Part shown: one piece after another, positions 1 to 6,602 of the stretch
How positions within the stretch are numbered: position 1 is the first letter of the stretch
Layout of the letters: every line of letters starts with the position of its first letter
Source of the DNA: JAIVJN01 sp036732565
Lineage (GTDB): Bacteria > Acidobacteriota > Vicinamibacteria > Vicinamibacterales > UBA2999
Direction: 5' to 3'
Length of the DNA stretch: 6,602 nucleotides
Assembly (NCBI GenBank): GCA_036732565.1
Contig: DAINCF010000403.1
Coordinates: 1 to 6,602 of the forward strand
The notes under the pieces: generated by a model
The model's input: the letters and a program-made list of their open reading frames with translations, nothing else
Database searches by the model: none
Told to the model about the DNA's origin: nothing
Made by a program: the position numbers and the translations under genes

Positions 1-2424
1 GCTGACGGCATACGACGTCACGCCGTAGAGTCCGAGAGCGGCGAGCACCAGGGCGAGCGAGCCAAAGACGCCCGCGAGCATCGCCACCAGTCGCTCGCGC
101 GCCAGCGATGCGTCGACGTGATCGGTCAGCGGGCGGAACGTCAGGGTAAAGCCGCGATTGACCTCGGTGATGGCTGTCGCGACGCTGCGCGCCAGGAGCG
201 CTGGCGAGCCAGACGAGGTGCGAACCGAGATGAACACGCCAGGGCGGACCGAGTCGTTCGGCAACCCGAACTGGGCCAATGGCACATACATCGTTGGCGG
301 CGGTTGCTGTCTGGGCGAGCTGTACACGGCATCCGCGACGAGTCCCACGATCTCGCGTGGCGGCATGCGGGTGTTGCCGTAGTGGATCGACAGCGTCTGC
401 CCGAGCGGATTGGCGCCATTGAAGAAGCGCCGCGCGAACGCCTCGTTCACCAGGATGATGGGCGCGGTCTCCTGCCGATCGCGATCGTTGACGTCACGCC
501 CGGCCAGAATCGGTATGCCGTAGGTGGTGAACCAGCCCGGCGACACCGCGTTGAAGTTGGACCTCTGCTGCTCGTCCGGGAGGCTGACACTGTTCGAGAC
601 CTCGACTCGGTTCTCCCAGACGCCTCCGAGGAGGGGCACCTCGAACGAGGCCGCTGCGGACGCCACGCCCGGCACCGCGAGCACGCGCTCGCGCAGGCGT
701 CCGTACGTCGCCAGGCGATCGCGAGCGTCGATTCCGGCCCATTGCGCGTTGACGTCGACGAACAAGACTCGACCGCGCTCGAAGCCCAGGTCACGGTTGG
801 CCAGCGACACGAACGTCCGAACGAACAGGCCGGCGGCGACCACCAGGACCACCGACAGCGCGACCTGCGCGATGACCAGGCTGTTGGCCACGCTGAGCCG
901 GCCTCGCCCACGCGTGCCGCGTCCTCCGTCCTTGATTGCATCGATGGGCGAGGTGCCCGCGGCCCGCAGCGCGGGCGCCGTCCCAAAGAGCAGCGCCGTC
1001 AGCACGGTGACCACGATCGTGAAGAGCAGAACACGGCCGTCGATCGAAAGGTCCAAGAACACAGAACTTCGATTGCTCTGCGTCGAGAGCTGATGCACGA
1101 GCCATCGGCTGGCCCATTGCGCCAGCACGATGCCGACCAGTGCGCCGGCGCCAGACAAGAGAAGGCTTTCGGCCAGGAGTTGCCTGACGAGCCGCGACCG
1201 CGACGCGCCCATCGCCAATCGCACGCTCCACTCATGGCGGCGTGTGGTTGCCCGCGAGAGCAAGAGAATGGCGACGTTCGCACAGGCGATGAGCAGCACG
1301 AGTGCGACGACTGCGAGCACGATGAAGAGCGGGCGTTCGTAGCGACTTCGCAGCGGCGACATCCCGGTGCTTGCGGGCACCAGCAGCAGCGGGGCCTTCA
1401 AGTAGGCCTCGCGGTCGGACGCGCGTAAGTTGCCCGGTAGCGTCTCTTCGCGAATCCGCGGCTGTGCGCTTCGCAGCGCCGTCGTGGCCTCGCCGAGCGA
1501 CTGGCCCGGAGCGAGGCGCGCCATGATGGTGAGCCACCGGTAGGCAGGCTCGCCCAGTCCGGACTCGTGGCCCATCAGCAACGGCTCGGTGCCAATGGGC
1601 ACGGCGACGTCGTACGAGCGGCCGACATCGGGGCCGAAGAACGACGGCGGCGTGATCCCGATGATCGTGAAGGGCGCACCGCCGAGCGTGAGCGTCTGTC
1701 CGATCGCGTCCCACGCGCCGCCAAAGCGTCGTTGCCAGAAGGCGTGGCTGATGACGGCCACGGGCCCGTCCGACCCGCCGCCACGCACATCGTCCTGCTC
1801 CGTGAACAGGCGCCCGAGCATCGCCGACACCCCGAGCGTCTCGAACGCGCTTCCGCTCGCCCAGAAGCCGTCGACCACCTGTGCTTCGCCCCCGCTGGCC
1901 AGGTCGAAACGCGCGTGGCCCCACGCAAACACGTTGTCGACGATGGCACGGCGGCTTCGAATCGCTTCCCACACGGGATTGCTGAATGCGGTTCTCGACG
2001 CATCGCCGTGCGCCACGACCACCAGCGCGTCGGGGTTCTTCACCGGCAGTGGCCGAAGCATCAGACTCTCCACGAGCGAGAAGATCGCCGTGTTGGCGCC
2101 GATGCCCAGCGCGAGGGCCGCGACCGCCGCGAGCGTGAACCGCAGATCTTTCCTCAGCAACCGGACGGCGAACCGCACATCTTGCGTCACGCTCTCGATG
2201 ATGGGCAGGCCGCGCTGCTCGCGGTAGATGGCCTTCATGCGATCGACGCCGCCGAAGGCGCGCCTGGCCGCCATCCGAGCGTCCGCCGCGGACATGCCAG
2301 CGGCCATGTAGTCGTTCGCAAGCAGATCGAGATGCGCTTGCACCTCTTCGGTCAGCCGCTGGTCTCGCGCCCGACCGAGAACCAGGTCGAGCGCACGGGA
2401 GATGAACACGCGGAGCCCACTCAT
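1..2424 (-). CDS. ADOP-type ABC transporter permease (permease C), 3' end cut off by window edge
   Basis: Translating leftward from the ATG at 2424 gives an uninterrupted frame of 808 residues that is still open at base 1. Residues 1-95 form a cytosolic ADOP leader with TQDVRFAVRLLRKD at 80-93. A first membrane segment lies at about 97-118 (ALALGIGANTAIFSLV), followed by a MacB-like periplasmic domain at about 120-360. The first FtsX domain has helices near 366-390 (LLIACANVAILLL), 415-437 and 465-487, and ends in the coupling segment SPIDAIKDGGRG. A further helix at 514-534 leads into the second periplasmic domain (540-775, with GRDVNDRD and NPLGQTLSI), then the helix at 782-803 (ALVLAALGLYGVTSYAVS), where the window ends. 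Usual family lengths suggest roughly 70-90 residues are missing. Such permeases normally work with a separate MacB/LolD-type ATPase; none is present here. The start overlaps the PadR stop as ATGA, with no strong Shine-Dalgarno site before it, so translation is probably coupled. Substrate unknown. The sequence is clearly more divergent from permeases A and B than those two are from each other. Confidence 0.93.
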   Translation of the reverse strand, partial: MSGLRVFISRALDLVLGRARDQRLTEEVQAHLDLLANDYMAAGMSAADARMAARRAFGGVDRMKAIYREQRGLPIIESVTQDVRFAVRLLRKDLRFTLAAVAALALGIGANTAIFSLVESLMLRPLPVKNPDALVVVAHGDASRTAFSNPVWEAIRSRRAIVDNVFAWGHARFDLASGGEAQVVDGFWASGSAFETLGVSAMLGRLFTEQDDVRGGGSDGPVAVISHAFWQRRFGGAWDAIGQTLTLGGAPFTIIGITPPSFFGPDVGRSYDVAVPIGTEPLLMGHESGLGEPAYRWLTIMARLAPGQSLGEATTALRSAQPRIREETLPGNLRASDREAYLKAPLLLVPASTGMSPLRSRYERPLFIVLAVVALVLLIACANVAILLLSRATTRRHEWSVRLAMGASRSRLVRQLLAESLLLSGAGALVGIVLAQWASRWLVHQLSTQSNRSSVFLDLSIDGRVLLFTIVVTVLTALLFGTAPALRAAGTSPIDAIKDGGRGTRGRGRLSVANSLVIAQVALSVVLVVAAGLFVRTFVSLANRDLGFERGRVLFVDVNAQWAGIDARDRLATYGRLRERVLAVPGVASAAASFEVPLLGGVWENRVEVSNSVSLPDEQQRSNFNAVSPGWFTTYGIPILAGRDVNDRDRQETAPIILVNEAFARRFFNGANPLGQTLSIHYGNTRMPPREIVGLVADAVYSSPRQQPPPTMYVPLAQFGLPNDSVRPGVFISVRTSSGSPALLARSVATAITEVNRGFTLTFRPLTDHVDASLARERLVAMLAGVFGSLALVLAALGLYGVTSYAVS

Positions 2425-2777
2425 GGCTCATGCTCGAGCAAACGGTTGACGATGGACACGGTTTGCGCCCAGAGGCGAGTTTCGTTCTCGAGGTGCTTGC
2501 GGCCGGCCGCTGTGATCGAATAGAAGCGCGCGCGCCGGTTGTTCTCGCTCGTGCCCCATGCGCTCTTGATCCATCCCTTCTGCTCGAGGCGGAGCAGGGC
2601 CGGATAGATCGTGCCCTGGTTCAGGGCGAGCGCGCCTTGCGCGACCTGCTCGATGCGGCGCGCGATGCCGTAGCCGTGGAGCGGTCCCATCCCGGCCAGG
2701 GTCTTGAGGACCATCAAGTCCAGCGTGCCGTAGGGCACCTCAGCGTCGGATGGGCTCATGTTCGTGGACCGGGCCAT
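2421..2777 (-). CDS. PadR-family winged-helix transcriptional repressor
   Basis: The 118-residue protein has the PadR layout. A first helix pair spans residues 17-46 (GTLDLMVLKTLAGMGPLHGYGIARR), followed by the recognition helix at about 53-70 (NQGTIYPALLRLEQKGW), the wing at 72-90 (SAWGTSENNRRARFYSIT) and a single C-terminal helix at about 92-115 that in this family mediates dimerisation. The short one-helix tail places it with the small LmrR-like PadR proteins rather than the longer PadR/Vir type. Family members are usually local repressors, often of their own gene and an adjacent transporter. Here it lies between two ADOP permeases and overlaps the downstream one by four bases, so a role as switch for that permease is the natural inference. 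The start at 2777 is chosen because AGGAGG lies just upstream, although only two bases away. A second in-frame ATG at 2759 would still leave the full winged helix. The inducer cannot be read from the sequence. Confidence 0.95.
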   Translation of the reverse strand: MARSTNMSPSDAEVPYGTLDLMVLKTLAGMGPLHGYGIARRIEQVAQGALALNQGTIYPALLRLEQKGWIKSAWGTSENNRRARFYSITAAGRKHLENETRLWAQTVSIVNRLLEHEP

Positions 2778-2779
2778 TA

Positions 2780-2785
2780 CCTCCT
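2780..2785 (-). promoter_or_regulatory. Shine-Dalgarno site of the PadR gene, unusually close to the start
   Basis: On the minus strand AGGAGG is followed by only TA and then the ATG at 2777. The match is perfect but the two-base spacing is much shorter than the usual five to nine. The next in-frame ATG, at 2759, is 20 bases from the motif, which is too far. The motif also forms part of the right arm of an inverted repeat (2781-2803). Confidence 0.6.
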
Positions 2786-2803
2786 GTAGGAAATCAACAG
2801 GAG
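2781..2803. repeat. Perfect 7-bp inverted repeat upstream of the PadR gene, candidate operator or SD-occluding hairpin
   Basis: The arms are CTCCTGT and ACAGGAG, separated by nine bases; all seven pairs match and the pairing does not extend in either direction. On the minus strand the right arm carries most of the padR Shine-Dalgarno motif. As DNA it is a dyad over the predicted transcription start, a typical position for autorepression. As RNA in a transcript reading through from permease B, it would pair the ribosome-binding site into a stem. A further ACAGG box lies at 2830-2834, 33 bp from the one at 2797-2801. The repeat itself is directly visible; its function is inferred. Confidence 0.5.
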
Positions 2804-2830
2804 CATGCCAGAACTCATGTGGAAAGGCAA
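2802..2830 (-). promoter_or_regulatory. Candidate sigma-70-like promoter for the PadR / permease C unit
   Basis: Reading the minus strand, TTGCCT (2830-2825) is followed by a 17-base spacer and CATGCT (2807-2802). These match four of six and three of six bases of the classical -35 and -10 boxes. The predicted start of transcription, near 2795, falls inside the inverted repeat at 2781-2803. The spacing is ideal but the -10 box is weak, so this is only a suggestion. Confidence 0.25.
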
Positions 2831-2847
2831 CAGGGAAGCCGCCCGCG

Positions 2848-5583
2848 TCACTCCTGGCGGAGCGCGATCACCGGATCGAGGCGTGCGGCGCGGCGCGCGG
2901 GGACGAGGCACGCGACGATCGAGACGGCGATCAGGACCGCACAAGCGACCGCGAGCGTCGTGGCATCACGCGAGTTGGTGCGCGTGAGCGAGCCTTGAAG
3001 CACCTGTCCGGCTGCCAGCGCCCCGGCCAGACCGAGTGCCAGTCCGATCGCGAGCTGCACGACCGAGCGGCGCAGGAAGAGCCACACCACTTCGGTGGCC
3101 TGCGCGCCAAGCGCCATGCGCACGCCGATCTCCTGCGTCCGAGTCGCGACGCTGTGTGCGGTGAGCGCGTAGAGGCCCACCGACGCGAGCACCAGCGCGA
3201 TGACCGCCAGCATCCCGAACCACTGGCTGAACAGCCGATCGCCCACACGCGTGCGCGCCAAGGTGCCCTCCATGGTCTCGATCCAGAAGACTGGCAGATT
3301 GACATCGAGCGCGCGGACCTCGTCCCGCACGGCGGAGAGGATGGCGGCTAGTTGGGGGTCCTTGCCGATCGCGACGTGGCGTCCGGCCGTGCGCTCGGAT
3401 AACACCGGTCGCCGTACGAAGAGTGCGACGTTGCGTGGCATCGGCTCGAGCACCATTGGCGCGTAGACTACAGGGTCTGCCGGACGCCCCGGCCCGAACT
3501 GCGTGAGCGTCGGCACCACGCCGACGATCGTGAGCCAGGCAGACGTGTGCGTCGATTGTGGTCCAGTAGCGGAGAGCTGAATCCGCCGTCCCAGCGGCTC
3601 TTCGTTCGCAAGCAGCATCGACACGAATCGTTGGTCGACGATGACGCCTTCTTGCCCAGGCTGCTCGTCGCGATCCGACAGCACGCGGCCGCGGATCGTG
3701 GGGAGGCCGATGGTTTCGAAATAGCGGGGCCCGGCGAGCGTGTACATCGCTGAGGGTGGGGCGGCGCCCGCGACTGGCGCCTGACCTTCAACCGTTACTT
3801 GCCGCGACGGCATGCCGAGCGGCCCTAGAGATATTGCGTACGGCACGTAGCTGCCGATCGCTGCCTTGAAGGTGTTGGAGCGGCTGGCGAGCCGCTCATC
3901 CAGCTGGCGCTGAAAGCTGTGCACCTGCTCGGACGTCGCGTACTTCTCGACCGGCACGCTCAGCCGCATCGTCACGAGATCCGGCGCGTCGATGATGGCG
4001 TCGGACCGATAGGCGGTGAGGAAGTTGCGCCAGAGAAGCCCGGCGGCGCTCGAGAGCATGAGCGTCAGCGCCAGCTCTGCGACGACGAACGCGCTGGTCC
4101 AGCGTCGAGCGTGTCGCCCGCCGACGTCACCACGGCCTCCGTCCTTGAGGGTCTCGTACACATCCGTCTTGGAGACTTGCAGCGCCGGGACGATGCCGAA
4201 CGCGAGGCCGGTGGCCACGCACAACACGGCGACGAAGACGAACACCGTCCAGTTCATCGACAAGTCGACCGCATAGGGAGTGTTCGATTGTCCCGGCCCA
4301 GCCACTTCGAGGACGTCGAAGGCGACGCCGAGGAACGAGACGCCGTATCTGGACAACAAGAGCCCGAGTCCACCGGCGACGCACGCGACGAGCACGCACT
4401 CGATGAGCAATTGTCGGACGATGCGCCAGCGCGTGCCGCCGAGTGATGCGCGAATCGCAATTTCACGTGACCGATTGACGGATCGAGCGAGCAGCAGGTT
4501 CGCGACGTTGGTGCAGGCGATGAGCAGCACGAATCCAACGGCCGTAATCATCGGCGCGAGGACCGGCCAGGTGTTGAGCTTGCGATCAACGAGTCGGACG
4601 ACCGATGCTGCCGTGTCCTTGTTCGTGTCGGGATGCTCGCGCGCGAGCTGGCCGACGACCGCCTCCATCCCCGCGCGCGCCTGCGGGAGTGTGGCCGCGT
4701 CGGTCAGCCGGGCAAAGACGGCAAGGCGTCGTGCATCGCGTCTCGAGGCTTCGATGCCGGGCACCAACGCCAGCGGTTGCCACGCATCGTGGAACACGGG
4801 GAAACCGAAACGCGGTGGCATGACGCCGATGATCGTCGCGGGCGCTTCGTTGACGCGGACGGCTCGACCAATCACTGACGGCTCGCCACCGTACAACGCC
4901 TGCCAGATGCCATAACTGATGATGACGACTGCCGGCGCGCCAGGACGATCGTCGTCAGGCAGAAAGTCGCGGCCGATCATGGGCGCGACGCGTAGCAGGC
5001 GGAACGCATCTGCCGAAACGAACGCCCCACGCAGCCGCTCAGGAGGACGGCTGTCATCGCTCAGGTTCATGATCCCAATTGACGACGCTGCGAGGCTGGC
5101 AAACATCGTCGTCGAGCGCTTCCAGTCCTGGAAGTCGGCGAAGGACACGCCGCCGTCGCGACCATCGGCAGTTCGCGTGGCGAGCGAAATCAGCCGATCG
5201 GGCTGGTCGAAGGGCAGGTCGCGCAGCTCTGCCGTGTTGAGGATGGTGAAGACGGTGTTCGTCACCCCGATACCGAGCGCAAGGGCGACGGTGGCGGCGA
5301 GGGTAAAGCGCCGATCCTTGGCCAAGATGCGCGCGGCGAAGCGGATGTCTTGGGAGATGTCTTGAAGCCAGGGCCAGATCCAGACGTCACGCGCGTGGTT
5401 GCGCGCCTGCGCGTCGTTGCCGAGCGCGCGCTGGGTCTCCGCCGCCGCCTGCTCGGCGCTGATGCCGTCTTCCTCGAGTGACTCGCGCGTCATCTCGCGA
5501 TGAAACGCCAGTTCCTCGTCGAGCTCGGCCTCGAGCCGACGCCGTCGAAGGAAGTACCAGGCCCGCCGCAAGAGCTCTCGCAT
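2848..5583 (-). CDS. ADOP-type ABC transporter permease (permease B), complete
   Basis: This intact 911-residue protein has the full ADOP domain order. Residues 1-92 are a charged cytosolic leader (LDEELAFHRE at 21-30, SQDIRFAARILAKD at 77-90). A membrane segment at about 94-117 precedes the first MacB-like periplasmic domain (118-340). The first FtsX domain has helices near 345-366 (LLIACTNVANLLLARS), 390-411 and 446-468 and ends in KTDVYETLKDGGRG. A helix at 497-518 leads to the second periplasmic domain (520-785, with YFETIGL, PGQEGVIVDQRF and TIVGVVPTL). The last three helices are near 787-809 (IALVLASVGLYALTAHS), 838-860 and 874-895, and the protein ends with PARRAARLDPVIALRQE. The start is supported by GGGAGG six bases upstream. 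Compared with permease A there is an extra stretch of about 15-18 residues around 726-743. Permeases of this class transmit ATPase motion to a periplasmic domain for efflux, lipoprotein/lipid handling or signalling; which applies here is unknown. Confidence 0.96.
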   Translation of the reverse strand: MRELLRRAWYFLRRRRLEAELDEELAFHREMTRESLEEDGISAEQAAAETQRALGNDAQARNHARDVWIWPWLQDISQDIRFAARILAKDRRFTLAATVALALGIGVTNTVFTILNTAELRDLPFDQPDRLISLATRTADGRDGGVSFADFQDWKRSTTMFASLAASSIGIMNLSDDSRPPERLRGAFVSADAFRLLRVAPMIGRDFLPDDDRPGAPAVVIISYGIWQALYGGEPSVIGRAVRVNEAPATIIGVMPPRFGFPVFHDAWQPLALVPGIEASRRDARRLAVFARLTDAATLPQARAGMEAVVGQLAREHPDTNKDTAASVVRLVDRKLNTWPVLAPMITAVGFVLLIACTNVANLLLARSVNRSREIAIRASLGGTRWRIVRQLLIECVLVACVAGGLGLLLSRYGVSFLGVAFDVLEVAGPGQSNTPYAVDLSMNWTVFVFVAVLCVATGLAFGIVPALQVSKTDVYETLKDGGRGDVGGRHARRWTSAFVVAELALTLMLSSAAGLLWRNFLTAYRSDAIIDAPDLVTMRLSVPVEKYATSEQVHSFQRQLDERLASRSNTFKAAIGSYVPYAISLGPLGMPSRQVTVEGQAPVAGAAPPSAMYTLAGPRYFETIGLPTIRGRVLSDRDEQPGQEGVIVDQRFVSMLLANEEPLGRRIQLSATGPQSTHTSAWLTIVGVVPTLTQFGPGRPADPVVYAPMVLEPMPRNVALFVRRPVLSERTAGRHVAIGKDPQLAAILSAVRDEVRALDVNLPVFWIETMEGTLARTRVGDRLFSQWFGMLAVIALVLASVGLYALTAHSVATRTQEIGVRMALGAQATEVVWLFLRRSVVQLAIGLALGLAGALAAGQVLQGSLTRTNSRDATTLAVACAVLIAVSIVACLVPARRAARLDPVIALRQE

Positions 5584-5589
5584 CCTCCG

Positions 5590-5595
5590 CCTCCC
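5590..5595 (-). promoter_or_regulatory. Shine-Dalgarno site of permease B
   Basis: GGGAGG on the minus strand lies six bases before the ATG at 5583, a near-ideal spacing that fixes this start. A second GGAGG abuts the ATG directly and is too close to be used. A perfect hairpin ends two bases upstream of the motif. Confidence 0.75.
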
Positions 5596-5597
5596 AC

Positions 5598-5618
5598 TCC
5601 CATCGTCTATCGATGGGA
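5598..5618. repeat. Perfect 8-bp inverted repeat upstream of permease B, candidate operator or leader hairpin
   Basis: The arms TCCCATCG and CGATGGGA flank a five-base loop, giving a 21-bp dyad. No T-run follows on either strand, so it does not look like an intrinsic terminator for permease A. It sits between a candidate promoter and the permease B ribosome-binding site. An operator over the transcription start, or a stem just 5' of the ribosome-binding site, are the two sensible readings. Confidence 0.5.
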
Positions 5619-5647
5619 ATCTTGCGGCTGCGGGGCGGCAAAGTCAA
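5619..5647 (-). promoter_or_regulatory. Candidate sigma-70-like promoter for permease B
   Basis: On the minus strand TTGACT (5647-5642; five of six matches to TTGACA) is followed by exactly 17 bases and CAAGAT (5624-5619; three of six matches to TATAAT). The predicted transcription start, near 5612, lies within the inverted repeat at 5598-5618. The good -35 box and spacing support it; the poor -10 box does not. Confidence 0.3.
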
Positions 5648-5657
5648 GCGGGCGGCG

Positions 5658-6602
5658 TCACTCGTCCCGAAGAGCGACGACCGGATCCAGGTGAGCCGCG
5701 CGTCGGGCGGGGAAGAAGCACGCGGCCGCGGCCACGACCACCAGCAGGACGCTGACGACCGAGAGCGTGATCGGATCGCGCGGCCCGACCTGCGTCAGGA
5801 GCGCGCCGAGGTACCGACCGCCAATCAGTGCGCCGGCCACGCCGATCGCGAGGCCAAAGGCAATCTGCCACAGCGTACGGCGGACGAACAGCCACACGAC
5901 CTGAGAAGCATTCGCGCCAAGCGCCATCCGTACGCCGACCTCATGTGCGCGTTGCGACACGCCGTGCGCCGTGACGGCGTACAGCCCGACCGAGGCGAGC
6001 ACCAGGGCGATGCACGCCAACAGGGCGAACATCAACCCGAAGATCTTGACCATCCATCGCGACGTGGTCACGACCTGATCCAAGGTCTGCACCCAATAAC
6101 CTGGCAGGTCGGGATCGACCTGGCGCATCTCCTCCCGGAGGCGCGCGACGACGGCGGCGGGTGGCATGGTGCTCTGCACGAACACCGAGGCGAATCGATT
6201 GGGCGCCGGCTCGGCCCTCACGTGAGCGTAGACGACGGGTTGCGGCTCCTTCTCGGTGGCCATCTGCGGCACGGTCGGCGACACACCCACGATGGTGAAC
6301 CAGGGCGTCGGAGCGCTCGGTGTGGTTGCGTTCGTCAATTGGATGCGCTGTCCGAGCGCATCGCGGTTCGGGAAGAACATCGCCGCAAGGCGCTCGTTCA
6401 CGACTACGCCTTCCTGGCCAGGTTGGCCGTCTCGAGCGTCGAGGTCCCTGCCTCGGATCATGCGCAGCCGCAATGTCTTGAAGTACTTCTCGTCCGCATA
6501 GACGTACGAGACGGTCGGCAGCTTCTCGCCGGGCGCGTGCGAGCGTTCAGCGATCGACAGCTGCCTCGGCAGCGCCAGCGTCGGGACGAAGGGCACGTCG
6601 CT
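5658..6602 (-). CDS. ADOP-type ABC transporter permease (permease A), C-terminal part only
   Basis: The frame is open from the right edge and ends at the TGA at 5660-5658, giving 314 residues. The first codons in the window (S, D, then a GTG valine) are internal, so the true start lies outside. Residues 1-185 are the second MacB-like periplasmic domain, with YFKTLRLRMIRGRDL at 40-54, PGQEGVVVNERL at 61-72, ALGQRIQLT at 82-90 and TIVGVSPTV at 103-111. The last FtsX domain has helices near 187-211 (IALVLASVGLYAVTAHG), 238-262 and 278-297, and the cytosolic turn AHEVGVRMALGA at 219-230. The tail PARRAAHLDPVVALRDE is the usual ADOP ending. Motif by motif it follows permease B, so the two are probably tandem paralogues. 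The stop is 74 bases before the permease B start, close enough for an operon, although a possible promoter lies in the gap. Confidence 0.95.
   Translation of the reverse strand, partial: SDVPFVPTLALPRQLSIAERSHAPGEKLPTVSYVYADEKYFKTLRLRMIRGRDLDARDGQPGQEGVVVNERLAAMFFPNRDALGQRIQLTNATTPSAPTPWFTIVGVSPTVPQMATEKEPQPVVYAHVRAEPAPNRFASVFVQSTMPPAAVVARLREEMRQVDPDLPGYWVQTLDQVVTTSRWMVKIFGLMFALLACIALVLASVGLYAVTAHGVSQRAHEVGVRMALGANASQVVWLFVRRTLWQIAFGLAIGVAGALIGGRYLGALLTQVGPRDPITLSVVSVLLVVVAAAACFFPARRAAHLDPVVALRDE

Noticed and set aside
118..1428. A 436-residue open frame on the plus strand.
   Set aside because: It lies wholly antisense to permease C and its translation is a low-complexity mix rich in Arg, His, Gln, Asp and Glu, typical of the opposite strand of a GC-rich gene. 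No domain is recognisable.
1232..2431. A 399-residue minus-strand frame starting MSHEWAPRV.
   Set aside because: It is an off-frame shadow of permease C. The frame from the ATG at 2424 gives continuous ADOP sequence across the whole stretch, so there is no frameshift or separate gene.
1567..2523. A 318-residue plus-strand frame overlapping permease C and the PadR gene.
   Set aside because: Antisense to two genes with clear family matches; composition biased to Arg, His and Asp with no motif and no plausible ribosome-binding site.
2804..2819. CATG-N8-CATG upstream of padR, resembling the spacing of known PadR operators (ATGT-N8-ACAT).
   Set aside because: CATG is itself a palindrome and the flanking bases do not extend the symmetry or match the ATGT/ACAT half-sites, so the resemblance is superficial.
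3919..4446. Plus-strand open frames opposite permease B.
   Set aside because: They are complementary-strand shadows of a long conserved coding region; the translations show no domain or membrane pattern.
5598..5618. Rho-independent terminator after permease A.
   Set aside because: The stem is good, but neither strand has a T-run after it and it sits directly before the permease B ribosome-binding site.
5994..6013. A 17-base identity (GGCGAGCACCAGGGCGA) shared with positions 41-57.
   Set aside because: Both copies encode the conserved (A/S)LVLA membrane motif of paralogous permeases; it reflects common ancestry and codon bias, not a mobile or regulatory repeat.

Overview
The window is GC-rich (about two thirds G+C by eye) and almost entirely coding. 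Every supported gene reads leftward on the minus strand. It holds three large ABC-type permeases of the MacB/FtsX class and one small PadR-type repressor. The permeases have the layout called ADOP (acidobacterial duplicated orphan permease): a short cytosolic N-terminal region with a conserved QD-(I/V)-RFA motif, then two copies of a MacB-like periplasmic domain plus an FtsX membrane domain, with no ATPase encoded alongside. ADOP families are greatly expanded in Acidobacteriota, so that phylum is the best guess for the source. A high-GC lineage such as Vicinamibacteria would fit, but this is inference from gene content and base composition only.

Layout in transcription order (right to left): (1) 6602-5658, the C-terminal 314 residues of permease A, whose start lies beyond the right edge. 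(2) A 74-bp gap with a candidate promoter, a perfect 8-bp inverted repeat and a well-spaced Shine-Dalgarno site. (3) 5583-2848, complete permease B, 911 residues. (4) A 70-bp gap with a candidate promoter and a perfect 7-bp inverted repeat that overlaps the next ribosome-binding site. (5) 2777-2421, a 118-residue PadR-family regulator. (6) 2424-1, permease C, 808 residues in the window with its C-terminal end cut off at the left edge; its ATG overlaps the PadR stop codon by four bases. There is no gene-free stretch over 300 bases.

Permeases A and B resemble each other closely over the part that can be compared and look like tandem paralogues. Permease C is a more divergent ADOP and is translationally tied to the PadR gene. 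The likely logic is that PadR controls its own unit (padR plus permease C) and perhaps the neighbouring permeases, which would act in efflux or lipid/envelope export, or in transenvelope signalling. The substrate cannot be read from the sequence, and the partner ATPase, if any, must be encoded elsewhere.

No RNA gene, CRISPR array, insertion sequence or phage gene was seen. I did not find a clearly undescribed system. The points most worth checking are the two intergenic inverted repeats, each lying over a predicted transcription start, and the unusual translation-start arrangement around padR.
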